A DNA stretch of 64,000 nt from Pseudomonas chlororaphis subsp. aurantiaca (GCF_013466605.1 NZ_CP059162.1:4216001-4280000), one strand, 5' to 3'; counted from the first letter of the stretch, positions 25,358-37,150 are shown. The notes: generated by a model from the letters alone, not told the origin. Made by a program: numbers and translations.

Positions 25358-27469
25358 TCACGCCTCCAGCACCGACCTGACCATGGCGGTCAGGGCGTCC
25401 GGGCTGTAGGGCTTGCTCAGCAGGTGGGTGTCCGGGCTGAGCTGGTGATTGCAGGAAATGATGTCGCGGGTATGCCCCGAGGTGAACAGCACCGCCACGG
25501 CCGGCGACTGGGTCTTGGCCCAGAGCGCCAGGTCGGTGCTTTTGATCAGGCCGGGCATCACCACATCGGTGAAGATCAACTCGACCCGGGCGCCGTTCAG
25601 CAACAGCTGCATGGCCGCATCGCCATTGGCCGCCACCAGCACCTTGTAGCCGGCGTGCTCCAGCAACTCGACCGCCGCCGCGCGGACGTCCTCGTTGTCC
25701 TCCACCACCAGGATGGTTTCCTGGCCATGGCAAGACCGCTGCCCACGCCGGGGCGCCGCGCCCGGTTCCTGCTCGGTACTGCGGACAAAATACATGCGCA
25801 CCGTAGTGCCCTGCCCCGGCGTGCTGAGCATCTCGATATGGCCGCCGCTCTGCTTGACGAAACCGAACACCATGCTCAGCCCCAGCCCGGTGCCCATGCC
25901 ATCGCGCTTGGTGGTGAAGAACGGCTCGAACGCCTGCTTGAGCACCTCGGGTGGCATGCCATCGCCGGTATCGGCCACCGACAGGCACAGGTAGTCGCCG
26001 GCGGTGATGCCCTTGCCGGCACAGAAACCGTGGTCGAGCACCACATTTTCGCCACGGATGCCGATGGTGCCCTCGCCCTTCATGGCATCGCGGGCGTTGA
26101 TCGCCAGGTTGAGCAAGGCGTTTTCCAACTGACTGCGATCGACCTTGATGCACCAGGGCTGCGCGGGCAGTTGCACGTCGATATCGATGTTTTCGCCAAG
26201 GGCCCGTTGCAGCAGCTCGCTCAGGCTGTCGGGGATCCGGCACGGGTTGTAGACCTCGGGCGACAGCGGCTGGCGCCGGGCGAACGCGAGCAATTGCGCG
26301 GACAGCTTGGCGCCGCGCTCGACCGCGGTAATGGCCGCGCCGACCCGGCGCTGCACATTGGCATTGTCCGGCTCATGGCGCGCCAGCAGGTGCAGGTTGC
26401 CGGCGATCACTTGCAGCAGGTTGTTGAAGTCGTGGGCCACGCCACCGGTCATGCCGCCAATGGCCTCGAGCTTCTGCGACTGGCGCAGCTGCTCCTCGGC
26501 CGAGACCCGCGCGTTGACCTCCTCGGCCACCCGCTGCTCGAGATTGCGCGTCAATTGCAGCAGCGACTCTTCGGCCATCTTGCGTTCGTGGATATCGATC
26601 AGCACGCCGGGAAAACGCAAGGCCTGCCCCGCCTCGTCGAACTCGCAACGGCCACAGCCCATGACCCACAGGTAACTGCCGTCCGCTCGACGGATGCGGT
26701 ATTCGGTGTTGTAGGGCACGCCCTTTTGCACGCTGTAGGCCAGCTGTTCCTTGATCCGCGCCAGGTCCTCGGGGTGCACCCGGCTGTCGGCGACCGCCAT
26801 CGACAGGTCGTCCAGCGGCTGCTCCAGCGGGTAGGAAAAAGTCCGGGCAAAACGCTCGTCGCCCGACAGCCGATCAGCCTTGATGTCCCAGACAAAGGAA
26901 CCCAGCAGTGCCCCGGCATTGAGCGCCAGTTGCACCCGTTCGTTTTCCGCGCGGTAGGCGTTCTCGACTTCCTGGCGGCGTTGCTCGGACAGCACATGGG
27001 CGGTGGTTTCGACCACGATCGCCATGACCCCGGCCGGCGCCTGGTCGTCGCCGGCCACCGGGCTGTAGTAGAGGTCCATCCAGACATGTTCCGGCTGGCC
27101 GTTGCGCAGCAGCACCAGCTCCTTGTTGCGGTACGACAGGGTCCCTCCCGCCAGGCAGGTGTCCAGCACATGGCGGTTGAAATCCGCCACTTCCGGCCAG
27201 CCCTGCTCCACCTGGCAGCCGAGCAGGTACGGATGCCGGCCGCCGGCGAATTCGGCATAGGCATCGTTGTAGATCATGTAGCCCGAGCGGCCCCAGAGCA
27301 TGACCAGCGGCACCGGCGAGGCCAGCAGCAGTTGCACCGCACTGCACAGGCTCGATGCCCAGCGGTCCAGCGCCCCCAGCTCGGTGACAGACCAGTCGAA
27401 CGCCTGGATGCGTGCGGCCATCTCGCCTTTCCAGCCCTGACAGCCATGTGGATCGGATAAGAACGACAT
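25358..27469 (-). CDS. Hybrid sensor histidine kinase (PAS-PAS-HisKA-HATPase-receiver)
   Basis: A 703-residue soluble kinase. Two PAS-type sensor modules occupy about residues 30-160 and 175-300, the second ending in a PAC (EYRIRRADGSYLWVMG). The phosphoacceptor is in GGVAHDFNNLLQVIAGN. The HATPase boxes are NALLNLAINARDAM, VADTGDGMP and GTGLGLSMV, and the receiver has ILVVEDNEDVR and FTDVVMPG. No transmembrane segment is present, so it senses a cytoplasmic cue. The ATG at 27469 is the best start, though the frame opens 31 codons earlier. No partner regulator is adjacent. Confidence 0.88.
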   Translation of the reverse strand: MSFLSDPHGCQGWKGEMAARIQAFDWSVTELGALDRWASSLCSAVQLLLASPVPLVMLWGRSGYMIYNDAYAEFAGGRHPYLLGCQVEQGWPEVADFNRHVLDTCLAGGTLSYRNKELVLLRNGQPEHVWMDLYYSPVAGDDQAPAGVMAIVVETTAHVLSEQRRQEVENAYRAENERVQLALNAGALLGSFVWDIKADRLSGDERFARTFSYPLEQPLDDLSMAVADSRVHPEDLARIKEQLAYSVQKGVPYNTEYRIRRADGSYLWVMGCGRCEFDEAGQALRFPGVLIDIHERKMAEESLLQLTRNLEQRVAEEVNARVSAEEQLRQSQKLEAIGGMTGGVAHDFNNLLQVIAGNLHLLARHEPDNANVQRRVGAAITAVERGAKLSAQLLAFARRQPLSPEVYNPCRIPDSLSELLQRALGENIDIDVQLPAQPWCIKVDRSQLENALLNLAINARDAMKGEGTIGIRGENVVLDHGFCAGKGITAGDYLCLSVADTGDGMPPEVLKQAFEPFFTTKRDGMGTGLGLSMVFGFVKQSGGHIEMLSTPGQGTTVRMYFVRSTEQEPGAAPRRGQRSCHGQETILVVEDNEDVRAAAVELLEHAGYKVLVAANGDAAMQLLLNGARVELIFTDVVMPGLIKSTDLALWAKTQSPAVAVLFTSGHTRDIISCNHQLSPDTHLLSKPYSPDALTAMVRSVLEA

Positions 27470-27630
27470 CGCTTGACCCAGTGAACACGATTGAATGACG
27501 ACATTCTCTGCCCGCAACCCGAACGCCACGGACAGGGACTCAAGGTTTGGAGCACAGGCCACGCGGATGGTTTCACCGCATTTTCGCGATTGCAGGACAA
27601 ATGGCCATCATGCCAGGCAGACCGCCTGGA

Positions 27631-30600
27631 TCAGCGAAAGTCCCGGCTGCGGATGGTGATGCCGCTCAGCAGGTCGCTGAGGTCGCTCAGGCGGCCGGCG
27701 ATCAGGTGGCGGACCTCGCCTTCGGTTTCCAGGGTGCCGTCGACCTTGAGCAACTGCGCGCCGACCAGGACCTTGCGCTGGCGTTCGGCCAGGTCGCGCC
27801 AGACCACCACGTTGACGTTGCCGAACTCGTCTTCCAGGGTGACGAAGGTCACGCCGCTGGCGGTGCCCGGCCGCTGGCGCCCGGTGACCAGCCCGGCGAT
27901 GCTCACCGGGCGCCCGTGCTCGATCTCCAGCAGCTCGCGGGAACTGCGGCAGCGCCGGGACTTGAGTTCGCTACGCAACAAGGCCAGCGGATGGGGCCCG
28001 AGGGTGGTGCCGACGCTCAGGTAATCGGCCTGCAGGTCTTCGCCGACCGTCGGCCGCGGCAAGGCCACGGGCGTTTCTTCCTGGCGCGGCAAGCCGGCGA
28101 ACAGGCCGAGCTGTTGCTGCACCCCCGCCACCTCCCAGCGCGCCCGATGCCGGTGCCCGGCCAACCCACGCAGGGCGCCAGCATCGGCCAGCAGCTCCTG
28201 GGCGCGGCTGTCGAGGCGCGCCCGCTGCCCGAGGTCGGTGATGTCGACAAAGGGCGCGCACTGGCGCGCCGCCTCGATGCGCCGCGCGTCGTCTTCGCGA
28301 AAGCCCTTGATCATCCGCAGCCCCAGGCGCAACGCCGGCTGCGCGCCAGGCAGCGGCTCCAGGCTGCAATCCCAGGCGCTGGCGCGCACGTCCACCGGGC
28401 GAATCGCCAGATCGTGCCGGCGCGCGTCCTGGAGGATCTGGTCGGGGCTGTAGAAACCCATGGGCCAGCTGTTGATCAGGGCGCAGGCGAAGGCCGCCGG
28501 CTCGTGGCATTTGAGCCAGCAACTGGCATAGGTCAGCAAGGCGAAACTGGCGGCGTGGGATTCGGGAAAACCGTAGCTGCCAAAGCCCTTGATCTGCTCG
28601 AAGATCTGCGCGGCGAATTCGTCGCTGTAGCCATTGGCGCGCATGCCGTCGCGCAGGCGCAGGCGATGGGGCTCCAAGCCACCGTGGCGTTTCCAGGCGG
28701 CCATGGAGCGGCGCAACTGGTCGGCCTCGCCGGGGGTGTAGTCGGCGGCGACAATGGCGATCTGCATCACCTGTTCCTGGAACAGCGGCACGCCCAGGGT
28801 TCGCTGCAGCACCTCTTTCAGTTCCTCGGAGGGATAGGTCACCTCCTCCTCGCCCTTACGCCGGCGCAGATACGGATGGACCATGCCGCCCTGGATCGGC
28901 CCCGGCCGGACAATGGCCACTTCGATCACCAGGTCGTAGAAGTTCTTCGGCTTGAGCCTGGGCAGCATCGACATCTGCGCCCGCGACTCGATCTGGAACA
29001 CGCCGATGGTGTCGGCGCGGCCGATCATCTCGTAGGTGGCCGGGTCCTCGGCGGGGATGCTGGCCAGGCTTAGCCGCTGGCCCCGATAGCCATGGACCAG
29101 GTCGAAACAGCGGCGAATCGCACTGAGCATGCCCAGCGCCAGCACGTCCACCTTGAGCAGCCCGACCGCGTCCAGGTCGTCCTTGTCCCACTGGATGATG
29201 GTGCGTTCGGCCATGGCCGCGTTTTCCACCGGCACCAGGGTGTCCAGCGGCTGTTCGGAAATCACGAAGCCGCCGGGGTGCTGGGACAGGTGCCGGGGAA
29301 AGCCGATCAGTTGCCCGGTCAGGCTCAGGACCCGGCGCAGCACCGGGCTGTCCGGGTCGAAACCAGCCTCCAGCAGGCGCTCGACGGTCGGCGGCGTATC
29401 GCTCCAATGGCCGCAGCAATCGGCCAGGGCGTTGACCTGGTCCGGCGGCAGGCCCAGGGCCTTGGCCACATCGCGCACCGCGCCGGCGCCATGGTAGGTG
29501 CTGACCACCGCGGTCAGCGCGGCGCGATGGCGGCCGTAACGCTGGAACACGTACTGCAGGACTTCCTCGCGGCGCTCGTGCTCGAAGTCCACGTCGATAT
29601 CCGGCGGCTCGTTGCGCTCGCGGGAGAGAAAACGCTCGAACAGCAGGGTCGAACGGTCCGGGTCGATCTCGGTGATGCCCAGGGCGAAACACACCACCGA
29701 GTTGGCCGCCGAGCCCCGACCCTGGCAGAGGATCGACTGGCCGCGGGCAAAACTGACGATGTCGTGCACCGTGAGGAAATAGCTCTCGTAACCCAGCTCG
29801 GCGATCAGCGCCAATTCATCGTCGATCTGCTTGAGCACCTTGGGCTTGGCGCCCCCGGGCCAGCGCTTGACGATGCCGCGCTCGGTCAGTTCGCGCAGCC
29901 AGCCGGTGGGCGTCTGCCCTTGCGGCACCAGCTCCCGGGGGTACTGGTAGCGCAGTTGCCCGAGGTCGAAATGGCAGCGCTCGGCGATCCTCAGCGACTC
30001 TTCCAGCAGGGCCGGCGGATAAAGGCTCCGCAACGCCTCGAGGCTGCGCAAATGCCGCTCGCCATTGGGGTGCAGGCGCTGGCCGGCCTCGGCCACCCGC
30101 ACGTGATGGCGGATCGCGGTCATGGTGTCCTGCAAGGCCCGGCGCCCACGCACATGCATATGCACATCGCCGCAGGCCACGGCGGCAATGCCCAGCTCCC
30201 GGGCCAGCGCCAGCAACTGGCCCAGGCGCTGCTGGTCGTCCTGGCCGCAGTGCAGCTCCACGGCCAGCCACAGCCGGTCGGCGAACACCTGCTGCAACCA
30301 GCGCCCGGCCTCTTGCCGCTCACCCTGTGGTTGAGCATCCGCCAGCCACAGGGCCAACAGCCCAGGCAAGGGCTGCTCGAAGTCTTCGCGCAGCAGCTGG
30401 TACTGGCCCTTCTGCGCCCGGCGCCGGCCGCGAGTGATCAGCCGGCACAGGACCTGATAACCCTCCAGGTTCTCCACCAGCAGCACCAGCCTCGGGCCGT
30501 CGTCGAGGCGCATTTCGCTGCCGACGATCAGCGGTAGATTGCAGTCCTTCGAGGCCTGCCAGGCCCGGACGATGCCGGCCAGGCTGCACTCGTCGGTAAT

Positions 30601-30714
30601 CGCCAGGGCCTGGTAGCCCTGGGTCGCCGCCCGCTCGAACAGCTCGCGGGCACTGGAGGCACCGCGCTGGAAACTGAAGTTCGACAGGCAGTGCAGTTCG
30701 GCGTAGCCCTTCAT
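27631..30714 (-). CDS. dnaE2: Error-prone DNA polymerase DnaE2
   Basis: A 1027-residue C-family polymerase of the DnaE2/ImuC type. The N-terminal PHP domain starts at [16 protein letters not shown]. The catalytic acids lie in [16 protein letters not shown] (about residue 375), followed by [12 protein letters not shown] and a C-terminal OB fold ([20 protein letters not shown]). It is the catalytic subunit of the ImuA-ImuB-DnaE2 translesion complex that causes damage-induced mutagenesis. Its ATG overlaps the imuB stop by 4 bp (ATGA). It is expected to be SOS-induced through the LexA2 operator upstream. Confidence 0.95.
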   Translation of the reverse strand: MKGYAELHCLSNFSFQRGASSARELFERAATQGYQALAITDECSLAGIVRAWQASKDCNLPLIVGSEMRLDDGPRLVLLVENLEGYQVLCRLITRGRRRAQKGQYQLLREDFEQPLPGLLALWLADAQPQGERQEAGRWLQQVFADRLWLAVELHCGQDDQQRLGQLLALARELGIAAVACGDVHMHVRGRRALQDTMTAIRHHVRVAEAGQRLHPNGERHLRSLEALRSLYPPALLEESLRIAERCHFDLGQLRYQYPRELVPQGQTPTGWLRELTERGIVKRWPGGAKPKVLKQIDDELALIAELGYESYFLTVHDIVSFARGQSILCQGRGSAANSVVCFALGITEIDPDRSTLLFERFLSRERNEPPDIDVDFEHERREEVLQYVFQRYGRHRAALTAVVSTYHGAGAVRDVAKALGLPPDQVNALADCCGHWSDTPPTVERLLEAGFDPDSPVLRRVLSLTGQLIGFPRHLSQHPGGFVISEQPLDTLVPVENAAMAERTIIQWDKDDLDAVGLLKVDVLALGMLSAIRRCFDLVHGYRGQRLSLASIPAEDPATYEMIGRADTIGVFQIESRAQMSMLPRLKPKNFYDLVIEVAIVRPGPIQGGMVHPYLRRRKGEEEVTYPSEELKEVLQRTLGVPLFQEQVMQIAIVAADYTPGEADQLRRSMAAWKRHGGLEPHRLRLRDGMRANGYSDEFAAQIFEQIKGFGSYGFPESHAASFALLTYASCWLKCHEPAAFACALINSWPMGFYSPDQILQDARRHDLAIRPVDVRASAWDCSLEPLPGAQPALRLGLRMIKGFREDDARRIEAARQCAPFVDITDLGQRARLDSRAQELLADAGALRGLAGHRHRARWEVAGVQQQLGLFAGLPRQEETPVALPRPTVGEDLQADYLSVGTTLGPHPLALLRSELKSRRCRSSRELLEIEHGRPVSIAGLVTGRQRPGTASGVTFVTLEDEFGNVNVVVWRDLAERQRKVLVGAQLLKVDGTLETEGEVRHLIAGRLSDLSDLLSGITIRSRDFR

Positions 30715-32126
30715 GCGAACCAGCCCTGCAACAGCAAGGGCCCCGCCTCGCCCACCGGGCGATACGCCCAGCCCTGCTGGCCGCCACGGGTTTCGATCAG
30801 GTAATAGTCGCGGCGCACGTCGCCGCCGTCCCACCAGCCGGACTCGATGCGCTCCGGCCCCATGAGGATGCGCGCCGCCCCCTCCTGCAACGCCAGCGGC
30901 TCGCGCAACAGCCAGCCCGGGCGCCGGGGTCCGGGCAGCAGCGGGTAGGCCTGGCTGTCGCCGACCGGTTGCCAGCTGCATTCGGGACGGTGGTCAGCGT
31001 GGAAACGCAAGCCATGCACCGCCTCGTCCCCCAGGCGAGCGCGCAGGCGCTCGCGCAACTGCTCCCAGGGCAGGGACTGCTGCGGACGTTCGTCGAACAG
31101 CTCGCGGTGCTGCGGCACGAAGCGCGGCAAATCCTCGGCCACCAGACGCACGCCACGCACCGGTGCCGGCACCTGGACCTGCTCCAGGCGCCCGCGCGCC
31201 AGTTCGAACAGCATCGCCGGCTCGCGTTCGGCGCTGAGCAGGCCGACCTTGATCAGGGTGTCGGGCAGCTCGACATGTTCCAGGTGCAGGTCGAAGCGCT
31301 GCACCCCGCTGTCACGGCCACAGAGAAACGCCGCCAGATCGCTGGCCAGGCGGCGCAGGGGAAACAGCAGGGCCTGGTGGGACAGCACGTCGAAATTCAA
31401 TTCGATGCGCAGATCGAAACGGTCCGGCGGCTGATAGAACGCCAGCGCCAGGGAACGCTCGCCCAACAGAGTATCCAGGTGCTTGAGCAGGCCCGCGTCG
31501 AAATGCCGGGCCAGGGTGTCCCGGGGCAGCCCGCGAAGCTGGGCGAAGGTGCGCAGCCCCATGCGCGATAGGGCTGTGGCCGCGCCCGGCGGCAAACCAA
31601 GGCGCTCCACGGGCATGTGCCCCAGGGCCTGGCGCAATTGCTCCAGGTCCGTCACCGCCAGCCCGTCGTAGGCATTGGCCAGCACCCGGGCCGCCGCCGG
31701 ATTCGGCGCACTGACGATGCGGTGGCGAAAGCCCAGCTCGTTCAGCTCCTGGCGCAGGCGCGCCTCCAGCTGCGGCCAGGGGCCGAACAGGCCCAGGCTC
31801 GACTCGATCTCGAACACCAGGGTACGCGGGTAATGAAGGCTGACCTGGGAACTGAAACGGTAGGCCCAGGCCGCGAGAAACTGCTGCCAATGGGCGATTT
31901 CGTCGGCGTCGTATTCGGCGCTGGCGAAGTGCTTGCTCAGGGCCTGGGCGGCGCTCAACGACTGCCCGGGCCGTAACCCCAGCTCGCGGGCGGCGGCATT
32001 CACCGCCTGGATCACCCGGCGCTGCGGCGTCCCGCTGAGCAGCGCCAGCGCGGCGTCCGGTTCGGGGCGCTGGCGCAGCACCGCGTCCAGCGCCAATTGC
32101 GGGAACAGAATACAGACCCAGCGCAT
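30711..32126 (-). CDS. imuB: ImuB, inactive Y-family polymerase adaptor
   Basis: A 471-residue Y-family-like protein. The N-terminus [16 protein letters not shown] replaces the usual catalytic DxD segment. The position of the SxDE catalytic pair reads [12 protein letters not shown], so the polymerase centre is degenerate, as known for ImuB. ImuB recruits DnaE2 to the beta clamp; QQSLPW near residue 365 could be a clamp-binding site. The start at 32126 lies 7 bp after imuA. Confidence 0.93.
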   Translation of the reverse strand: MRWVCILFPQLALDAVLRQRPEPDAALALLSGTPQRRVIQAVNAAARELGLRPGQSLSAAQALSKHFASAEYDADEIAHWQQFLAAWAYRFSSQVSLHYPRTLVFEIESSLGLFGPWPQLEARLRQELNELGFRHRIVSAPNPAAARVLANAYDGLAVTDLEQLRQALGHMPVERLGLPPGAATALSRMGLRTFAQLRGLPRDTLARHFDAGLLKHLDTLLGERSLALAFYQPPDRFDLRIELNFDVLSHQALLFPLRRLASDLAAFLCGRDSGVQRFDLHLEHVELPDTLIKVGLLSAEREPAMLFELARGRLEQVQVPAPVRGVRLVAEDLPRFVPQHRELFDERPQQSLPWEQLRERLRARLGDEAVHGLRFHADHRPECSWQPVGDSQAYPLLPGPRRPGWLLREPLALQEGAARILMGPERIESGWWDGGDVRRDYYLIETRGGQQGWAYRPVGEAGPLLLQGWFA

Positions 32127-32133
32127 GGCAACC

Positions 32134-32750
32134 TCAGTGGCCCGGGGCGAAGGCGATCGGCGCCGCATGGGCCAGGCCGCCGCGGCACTTGAGTATCCGC
32201 AACTGCGCCGGCCGGGCCTCCACCGCAAGGCGCAGGGCCGCCGGCGAAGGGTTGATGGCTTCCTTGAGGAGACGGTAGGCAAAGGCCAGGGTCTGGCCGG
32301 TCTCGGCCGCCACCTGCAACCGCCGCAAGGCGCGGTCGTCGGCCTGTTGCGGCCAGCACAGCACGGCCCCGCAACTGCCCGAGCGCAGGCACTGCTCGGC
32401 GGCCCACAGGGCGTCCCGTTCGCCGGCCTGGATCACCGACAGCTGGCGCAGGTCGACCCCGGCGCTCTGCCAGGCCTGGGGATACGGCACATGGGGCGGC
32501 GCCACCAGCACGATGCGCTCGCCGGCGGCCGAGAGCCGGGCCAGGGTCGGCCACACCAGTTGCAACTCGCCGACGCCCTGGGCGGCGATAAGGATTTCCG
32601 TCAGCGCCGCTTCCGGCCAGCCGCCGCTGGGCAAGGCCGCATCCAGCATGGCGTGGCCGGTGGGTTGCAGGCTGGCGGCAGGCGCCGTCGGGCGGCCCTT
32701 CCACACCCGGCCGGCATTGAACAGCGTCTCCAGTGCCACGACGGCGCCCA

Positions 32751-32751
<1 letters not shown>
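32134..32751 (-). CDS. imuA: ImuA, translesion synthesis-associated protein
   Basis: A 205-residue RecA/SulA-like protein. It opens with the family pattern LETLFNAGRVWKGR and continues with LPSGGWPEAALTEIL, VLVAPPHVPYPQAWQSAGVD and QLRILKCRGGLA. A consensus Walker A is not obvious. It is part of the mutasome with ImuB and DnaE2. Its start codon overlaps the lexA2 stop as ATGA, so expression is coupled to the repressor gene. Confidence 0.93.
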
Positions 32752-33368
<617 letters not shown>

Positions 33369-33406
33369 TTGTACTCTTCCCGGGTTTTCCTGACAAGAAC
33401 CGCCAG

Positions 33407-34324
33407 TCAGCCCAGGCCACGGCTCGCCAGGAACGCGCTGATGTAATCGATGAACGCCAGCACCTTGGCCGTGGCCCGCCGGTGGCTGGGGTAGACCGCG
33501 AGGATGTGCGGCCCGAAGCAGTCCGGGTCGATGGCGTAGTCGGCCATCACCCGCACCAGGCGGCCGTCGGCCAGGTAAGGCGCGGCGCTCCACAGCGGGG
33601 TGTGCAACAGCCCGCGCCCGGCCAGGGCATTGGCCAGCAGCAGGTCGTAATTGTCGCTGCGCAAGCGTGGCGCCCGGGGTTGCAGCAGGCTCAGGCGCTG
33701 CCCGTCCCGTTCGACCCACCAGAACTCACGGCTGAGCAAGGGATGGCGATAGAGCAGCCATTCGTGTTTATCCAGGGTCTGCGGCGTCACCGCCACGCCC
33801 TTGCGCGCCAGGTAGGCCGGGCTGGCGCACAAGGCCAGGCAATTGCTGCCGACCACCCGGGCGATCAGCCCCGGCAGGTCGTCATGGCCTTCGCGCAGGG
33901 CCAGGTCGTAGCCGCTTTCCAGCAAATTGACGAACTCGTCGCACAGGTCCACCTGCAGATCGATCTGCGGATACTGCTCGAGGAAACCGCCACACACCTG
34001 GTCGAGAAAGGCCTGACCATAGGCCAGCGGCGCGGTGATCTTCAGGTTACCGCGCAGGCCATGCTGCAACTGCTCGATTTCCTCGCCGGCCTCCTCCAGC
34101 CGCTGCAGGACCTGGCGCGCGGTTTCCAGGTAGAGCCGCCCCACTTCCGTCAGCAGGATCCGTCGGGTGCTGCGCTCGAACAAGCGCGCGCCCAGCTCGA
34201 CTTCCAGGTGGTTGACCGCCTTGGTCAGGGCCGAGGGGGTCTTGCCCAACTGCTCGGCGGCGCGGCTGAAACTGCCCAACTGCGCGGTGACCACGAACAT
34301 CTTTAATGCACCCAACTTGTCCAT
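33407..34324 (-). CDS. LysR-family transcription regulator
   Basis: A 305-residue LysR regulator of the large branch with N-terminus MDKLGALKMFVVTAQLGSFS, then LGKTPSALTKAVNHLEVELG as the HTH. The effector domain follows from about residue 90. The start at 34324 has a GGAAAAAAC site. It is divergent from the amidohydrolase gene, with a 103-bp gap that contains the palindrome AAAAACGTTTTT, so it is the likely regulator of the amidohydrolase. Confidence 0.9.
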   Translation of the reverse strand: MDKLGALKMFVVTAQLGSFSRAAEQLGKTPSALTKAVNHLEVELGARLFERSTRRILLTEVGRLYLETARQVLQRLEEAGEEIEQLQHGLRGNLKITAPLAYGQAFLDQVCGGFLEQYPQIDLQVDLCDEFVNLLESGYDLALREGHDDLPGLIARVVGSNCLALCASPAYLARKGVAVTPQTLDKHEWLLYRHPLLSREFWWVERDGQRLSLLQPRAPRLRSDNYDLLLANALAGRGLLHTPLWSAAPYLADGRLVRVMADYAIDPDCFGPHILAVYPSHRRATAKVLAFIDYISAFLASRGLG

Positions 34325-34341
34325 GTTTTTTCCATTCAGGC

Positions 34342-34353
34342 AAAAACGTTTTT
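34342..34353. promoter_or_regulatory. Palindrome in the LysR/amidohydrolase gap
   Basis: AAAAACGTTTTT is a perfect 12-bp palindrome located 18 bp upstream of the LysR start and 75 bp before the amidohydrolase start. It may be an autoregulatory site or simply an AT-rich promoter element. Confidence 0.35.
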
Positions 34354-34427
34354 CGTCAGCGAGGCGTTCTGTCGGCTCTGGCAAGCCACTAATCTGGCCA
34401 TCAGACGCAATAACAAGGAAATACTCA

Positions 34428-36170
34428 ATGAAAAGATTCATCCCGAATCTGCTGACGATTGCAGTGAGTTTTGCCTCAATGGAAGCCATGGCCGCTACCG
34501 ACCTGGTGCTGTTCAACGGCCAGGTGTTCACCGCCGATCGCGCCCAGCCCAGGGTCCAGGCCCTGGCGGTGGCCGACGGCAAGGTGCTGCAAGTGGGCAG
34601 CGACGCGCAGATCAAGGCCCTGATCGAAACCGGCACCCGGGTCATCGACCTCGGCGGCAAGACCCTGATGCCCGGCCTGATCGACAGCCATTCCCACGCG
34701 ATCTTCGGCGGCCTGGAAATGACCTCGGCCAATATGCAGGACGAGGTGGTCAGCCTCGACCAGTTGGAGCAGGAACTGCGCGCCTGGCGCGACGACGGCA
34801 AGGCCAGGCACGGCGATGTCCTCAGCATCGCCGGCATGAGCTCGGCCTACTGGGCCCAGGCCGAAGCCCTGGGCCAGCGCTTCAACGCCGGCGAATGGGC
34901 CAGGGTGCCCGTGGTGTTCACCGGCAGCGATCACCATACCGCCTGGGCCAATGACTCAATGCTTGAGCGCGCCGGCATCGACGCCGCCCTGCTCAAGAGC
35001 CTGCCGCAGGCCGAGCGCGACACCATCGGCCAGCTCGCCGACGGCCGCCCCAATGGCTTCCTGGTGGACGCCGGCTGGGACCGGGTCGCGGCGAAAATGC
35101 CGGTGCCCGGCAGCGCCGCCCTGCTCAACGCGGCGCAATCGGCGGTGCGCTACAACAACAGCCTGGGCATCACCGCCTGGATGGACCCGGCCGCCAACGC
35201 CGCCCCCGGCGAGGCGGTGTTCGCCCTCAAGCCCACGGCCCAGACGGTTGGCGTGCTGCCAGCCTACAAGGCGCTCGCCGAGAGCGGCGGCCTGAGCGCC
35301 CATGTCGCCGCGCTACTGGTGGCCAACCCGAAAAGCCTTCCTGCCGACCTCGACGTGCTGGAGCAGGTGCGCCAGCAATTCCAGGGCATTCCCAACCTGA
35401 CCCTGCCCGGCGTCAAGATCTTCGCCGACGGGGTGATCGAGTACCCGGCCCAGAGCGCGGCGATGATCGATCCCTACAGCAACTCGCACAAACAGGGCGA
35501 ACTGCTGATCGATCCCGAGCATTTCGGCGAGCTGGTCAGCGCCATCGACCAGCGCGGCTGGCGGGTGCACATCCACGCCATCGGCGACCGCGCGGTGCGC
35601 GAATCCCTCAATGGCATCGCCCAGGCGCGCAAGGACCGCCAGAGCGGCATCGCCCACTCCATCACCCACCTGCAGATGGTCAACCCGAAAGAGTTCGCCC
35701 GCTTCAAGCCGCTGGGGGTCATCGCCTCGATGCAACTGCTGTGGGCCTCGGCCGACGACTACACCCTGGGCATGATCAAGCCCTACGTCAGCGCCCTGGC
35801 CTTCCGTTACCAGTACCCGGCGCACTCGCTGCTCAAGCAGGGCGCGACTCTCGCCGGGGCCAGCGACTGGCCGGTGTCCTCGCCCAACCCGTGGAACGCC
35901 ATCGCCCAGGCCATTACCCGCAAGGGGCCGCTGGGGGTGCTCAACGCCGACGAGCGCCTGGACCGCGAGACCATGTTCTACGCCTACACCCTCAACGCCG
36001 CCCGCGCCATCGGCCTGGAGCAGCAGATCGGCTCGCTGAGCGCCGGCAAACAGGCCGACTTCATCGTGCTGGACCGTGACGTGTTCCGCGTCGACGAAAA
36101 GGCCCTGCATGAAACCCAGGTGCTGCAAACCTGGTTCGCCGGCCGCGAAGTCTATTCCCGGCCTCTCTAG
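34428..36170 (+). CDS. Exported amidohydrolase family protein (YtcJ-like)
   Basis: A 580-residue metal-dependent hydrolase of the amidohydrolase_3/YtcJ type. A signal peptide (NLLTIAVSFASMEAMA, cleavage near residue 22) precedes the enzyme, so it acts in the periplasm. Metal ligands are seen in LIDSHSHAIFGG, HIHAIGDRAV and AGASDWPVSSPNPW. The C-terminal part contains LSAGKQADFIVLDRD, the usual closing strand of the small beta-sandwich. The ATG has an AAGGAA site. It lies upstream of a TorF porin gene and is divergent from a LysR gene. The substrate is unknown. Confidence 0.88.
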   Translation: MKRFIPNLLTIAVSFASMEAMAATDLVLFNGQVFTADRAQPRVQALAVADGKVLQVGSDAQIKALIETGTRVIDLGGKTLMPGLIDSHSHAIFGGLEMTSANMQDEVVSLDQLEQELRAWRDDGKARHGDVLSIAGMSSAYWAQAEALGQRFNAGEWARVPVVFTGSDHHTAWANDSMLERAGIDAALLKSLPQAERDTIGQLADGRPNGFLVDAGWDRVAAKMPVPGSAALLNAAQSAVRYNNSLGITAWMDPAANAAPGEAVFALKPTAQTVGVLPAYKALAESGGLSAHVAALLVANPKSLPADLDVLEQVRQQFQGIPNLTLPGVKIFADGVIEYPAQSAAMIDPYSNSHKQGELLIDPEHFGELVSAIDQRGWRVHIHAIGDRAVRESLNGIAQARKDRQSGIAHSITHLQMVNPKEFARFKPLGVIASMQLLWASADDYTLGMIKPYVSALAFRYQYPAHSLLKQGATLAGASDWPVSSPNPWNAIAQAITRKGPLGVLNADERLDRETMFYAYTLNAARAIGLEQQIGSLSAGKQADFIVLDRDVFRVDEKALHETQVLQTWFAGREVYSRPL

Positions 36171-36205
36171 CCCGTCCCCTCTAAAAAAACAGCTCCACTG
36201 CCCGC

Positions 36206-36229
36206 CCCCACGTCCTTGCGCACGTGGGG
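36206..36229. terminator. Stem-loop between amidohydrolase and porin genes
   Basis: CCCCACGT and ACGTGGGG pair perfectly over 8 bp around an 8-base loop, 35 bp after the amidohydrolase stop. No T-run follows. It may attenuate read-through into the porin gene. Confidence 0.45.
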
Positions 36230-36287
36230 CCGGCGCAGCCTTGCCTGAAACCTGCCCATAACAATCACAACAACACGGGACGCCCCC

Positions 36288-37025
36288 ATGAAGACCCTCA
36301 GCCTGTTCGCCATCGGTGCCTTGAGCCTGTTGCCCCTGGGCAGCCAGGCCCTGCCCCTGAACGATGACTTTGCCGTGGAGCTGGAACTGACCCTGGCCAG
36401 CGACTATCGCACCCGCGGCATTTCCCAGACCCAGAACGACCCCGCCGCGCAGGCCGCCGCGACCCTGCTGCACAGCAGCGGCCTGTACCTGGGCGCGTGG
36501 ACCTCCAACGTCGATTTCGGCGGCGGCCTGAAGACCCGCCAGGAAGTCGACTACTACGCCGGCTGGCTGTGGCAGACCAGCAACGCGATCAGCCTCGACC
36601 TGGGCTACCTCAAGTACAGCTACCCCAGGGAAGGGCAATTCAACCAGAGCGAGGTCTACGGGATTTTCAGTGCCTATGGGGTCAGCCTGGCGGCCTATTA
36701 CTCCAGCGACGCCGCGGGCATCGACAGCCAGCAAAACACCCTGTACCGCTACGTGGGCTACGAAACCGAGCTGCCCCTGGGCCTGGGGCTGAAGCTGCGT
36801 TACGGCGAGATGGACTTCAAGGATCCACGGTTGATCTCGGCTTCGGGCCAGGGCGAGGATGCCTACCACGAATGGGAGGCCAAATTGACCCGCAAAGTGG
36901 CAGGCGTGGTGCTGGGCCTGAGCTACATCGATACCGACCTGTCGAAAAGCCAGTGCACCAGCAACTACGGGTTCAGCGACCTGTGTGGCGCGACCTGGGT
37001 CGCCAGTGCCAGGAAAACCTTCTGA
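36288..37025 (+). CDS. TorF-family putative porin
   Basis: A 245-residue outer-membrane protein: signal peptide (LFAIGALSLLPLGSQA), then the TorF hallmark LTLASDYRTRGISQTQNDPA and repeated amphipathic strands (LYLGAWTSNVDFGGG, EVDYYAGW, ISLDLGYLKYSYP), ending with Phe as usual for outer-membrane barrels. The family is a putative porin of unknown specificity. It follows the exported amidohydrolase, so it may admit that enzyme's substrate, but the 117-bp gap with a hairpin argues against a tight operon. Confidence 0.87.
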   Translation: MKTLSLFAIGALSLLPLGSQALPLNDDFAVELELTLASDYRTRGISQTQNDPAAQAAATLLHSSGLYLGAWTSNVDFGGGLKTRQEVDYYAGWLWQTSNAISLDLGYLKYSYPREGQFNQSEVYGIFSAYGVSLAAYYSSDAAGIDSQQNTLYRYVGYETELPLGLGLKLRYGEMDFKDPRLISASGQGEDAYHEWEAKLTRKVAGVVLGLSYIDTDLSKSQCTSNYGFSDLCGATWVASARKTF

Positions 37026-37150
37026 ACCCGGCGGGCGCCGGTCGGCGTGAATCGACCCGCGCCCTTTCGACATTTTTTTGACCAATGATCCTCTACAGTC
37101 GGCAGTGCCACTGCTGGTGCCTGCATCTCTACCCGGAGGAACGAACTGAA

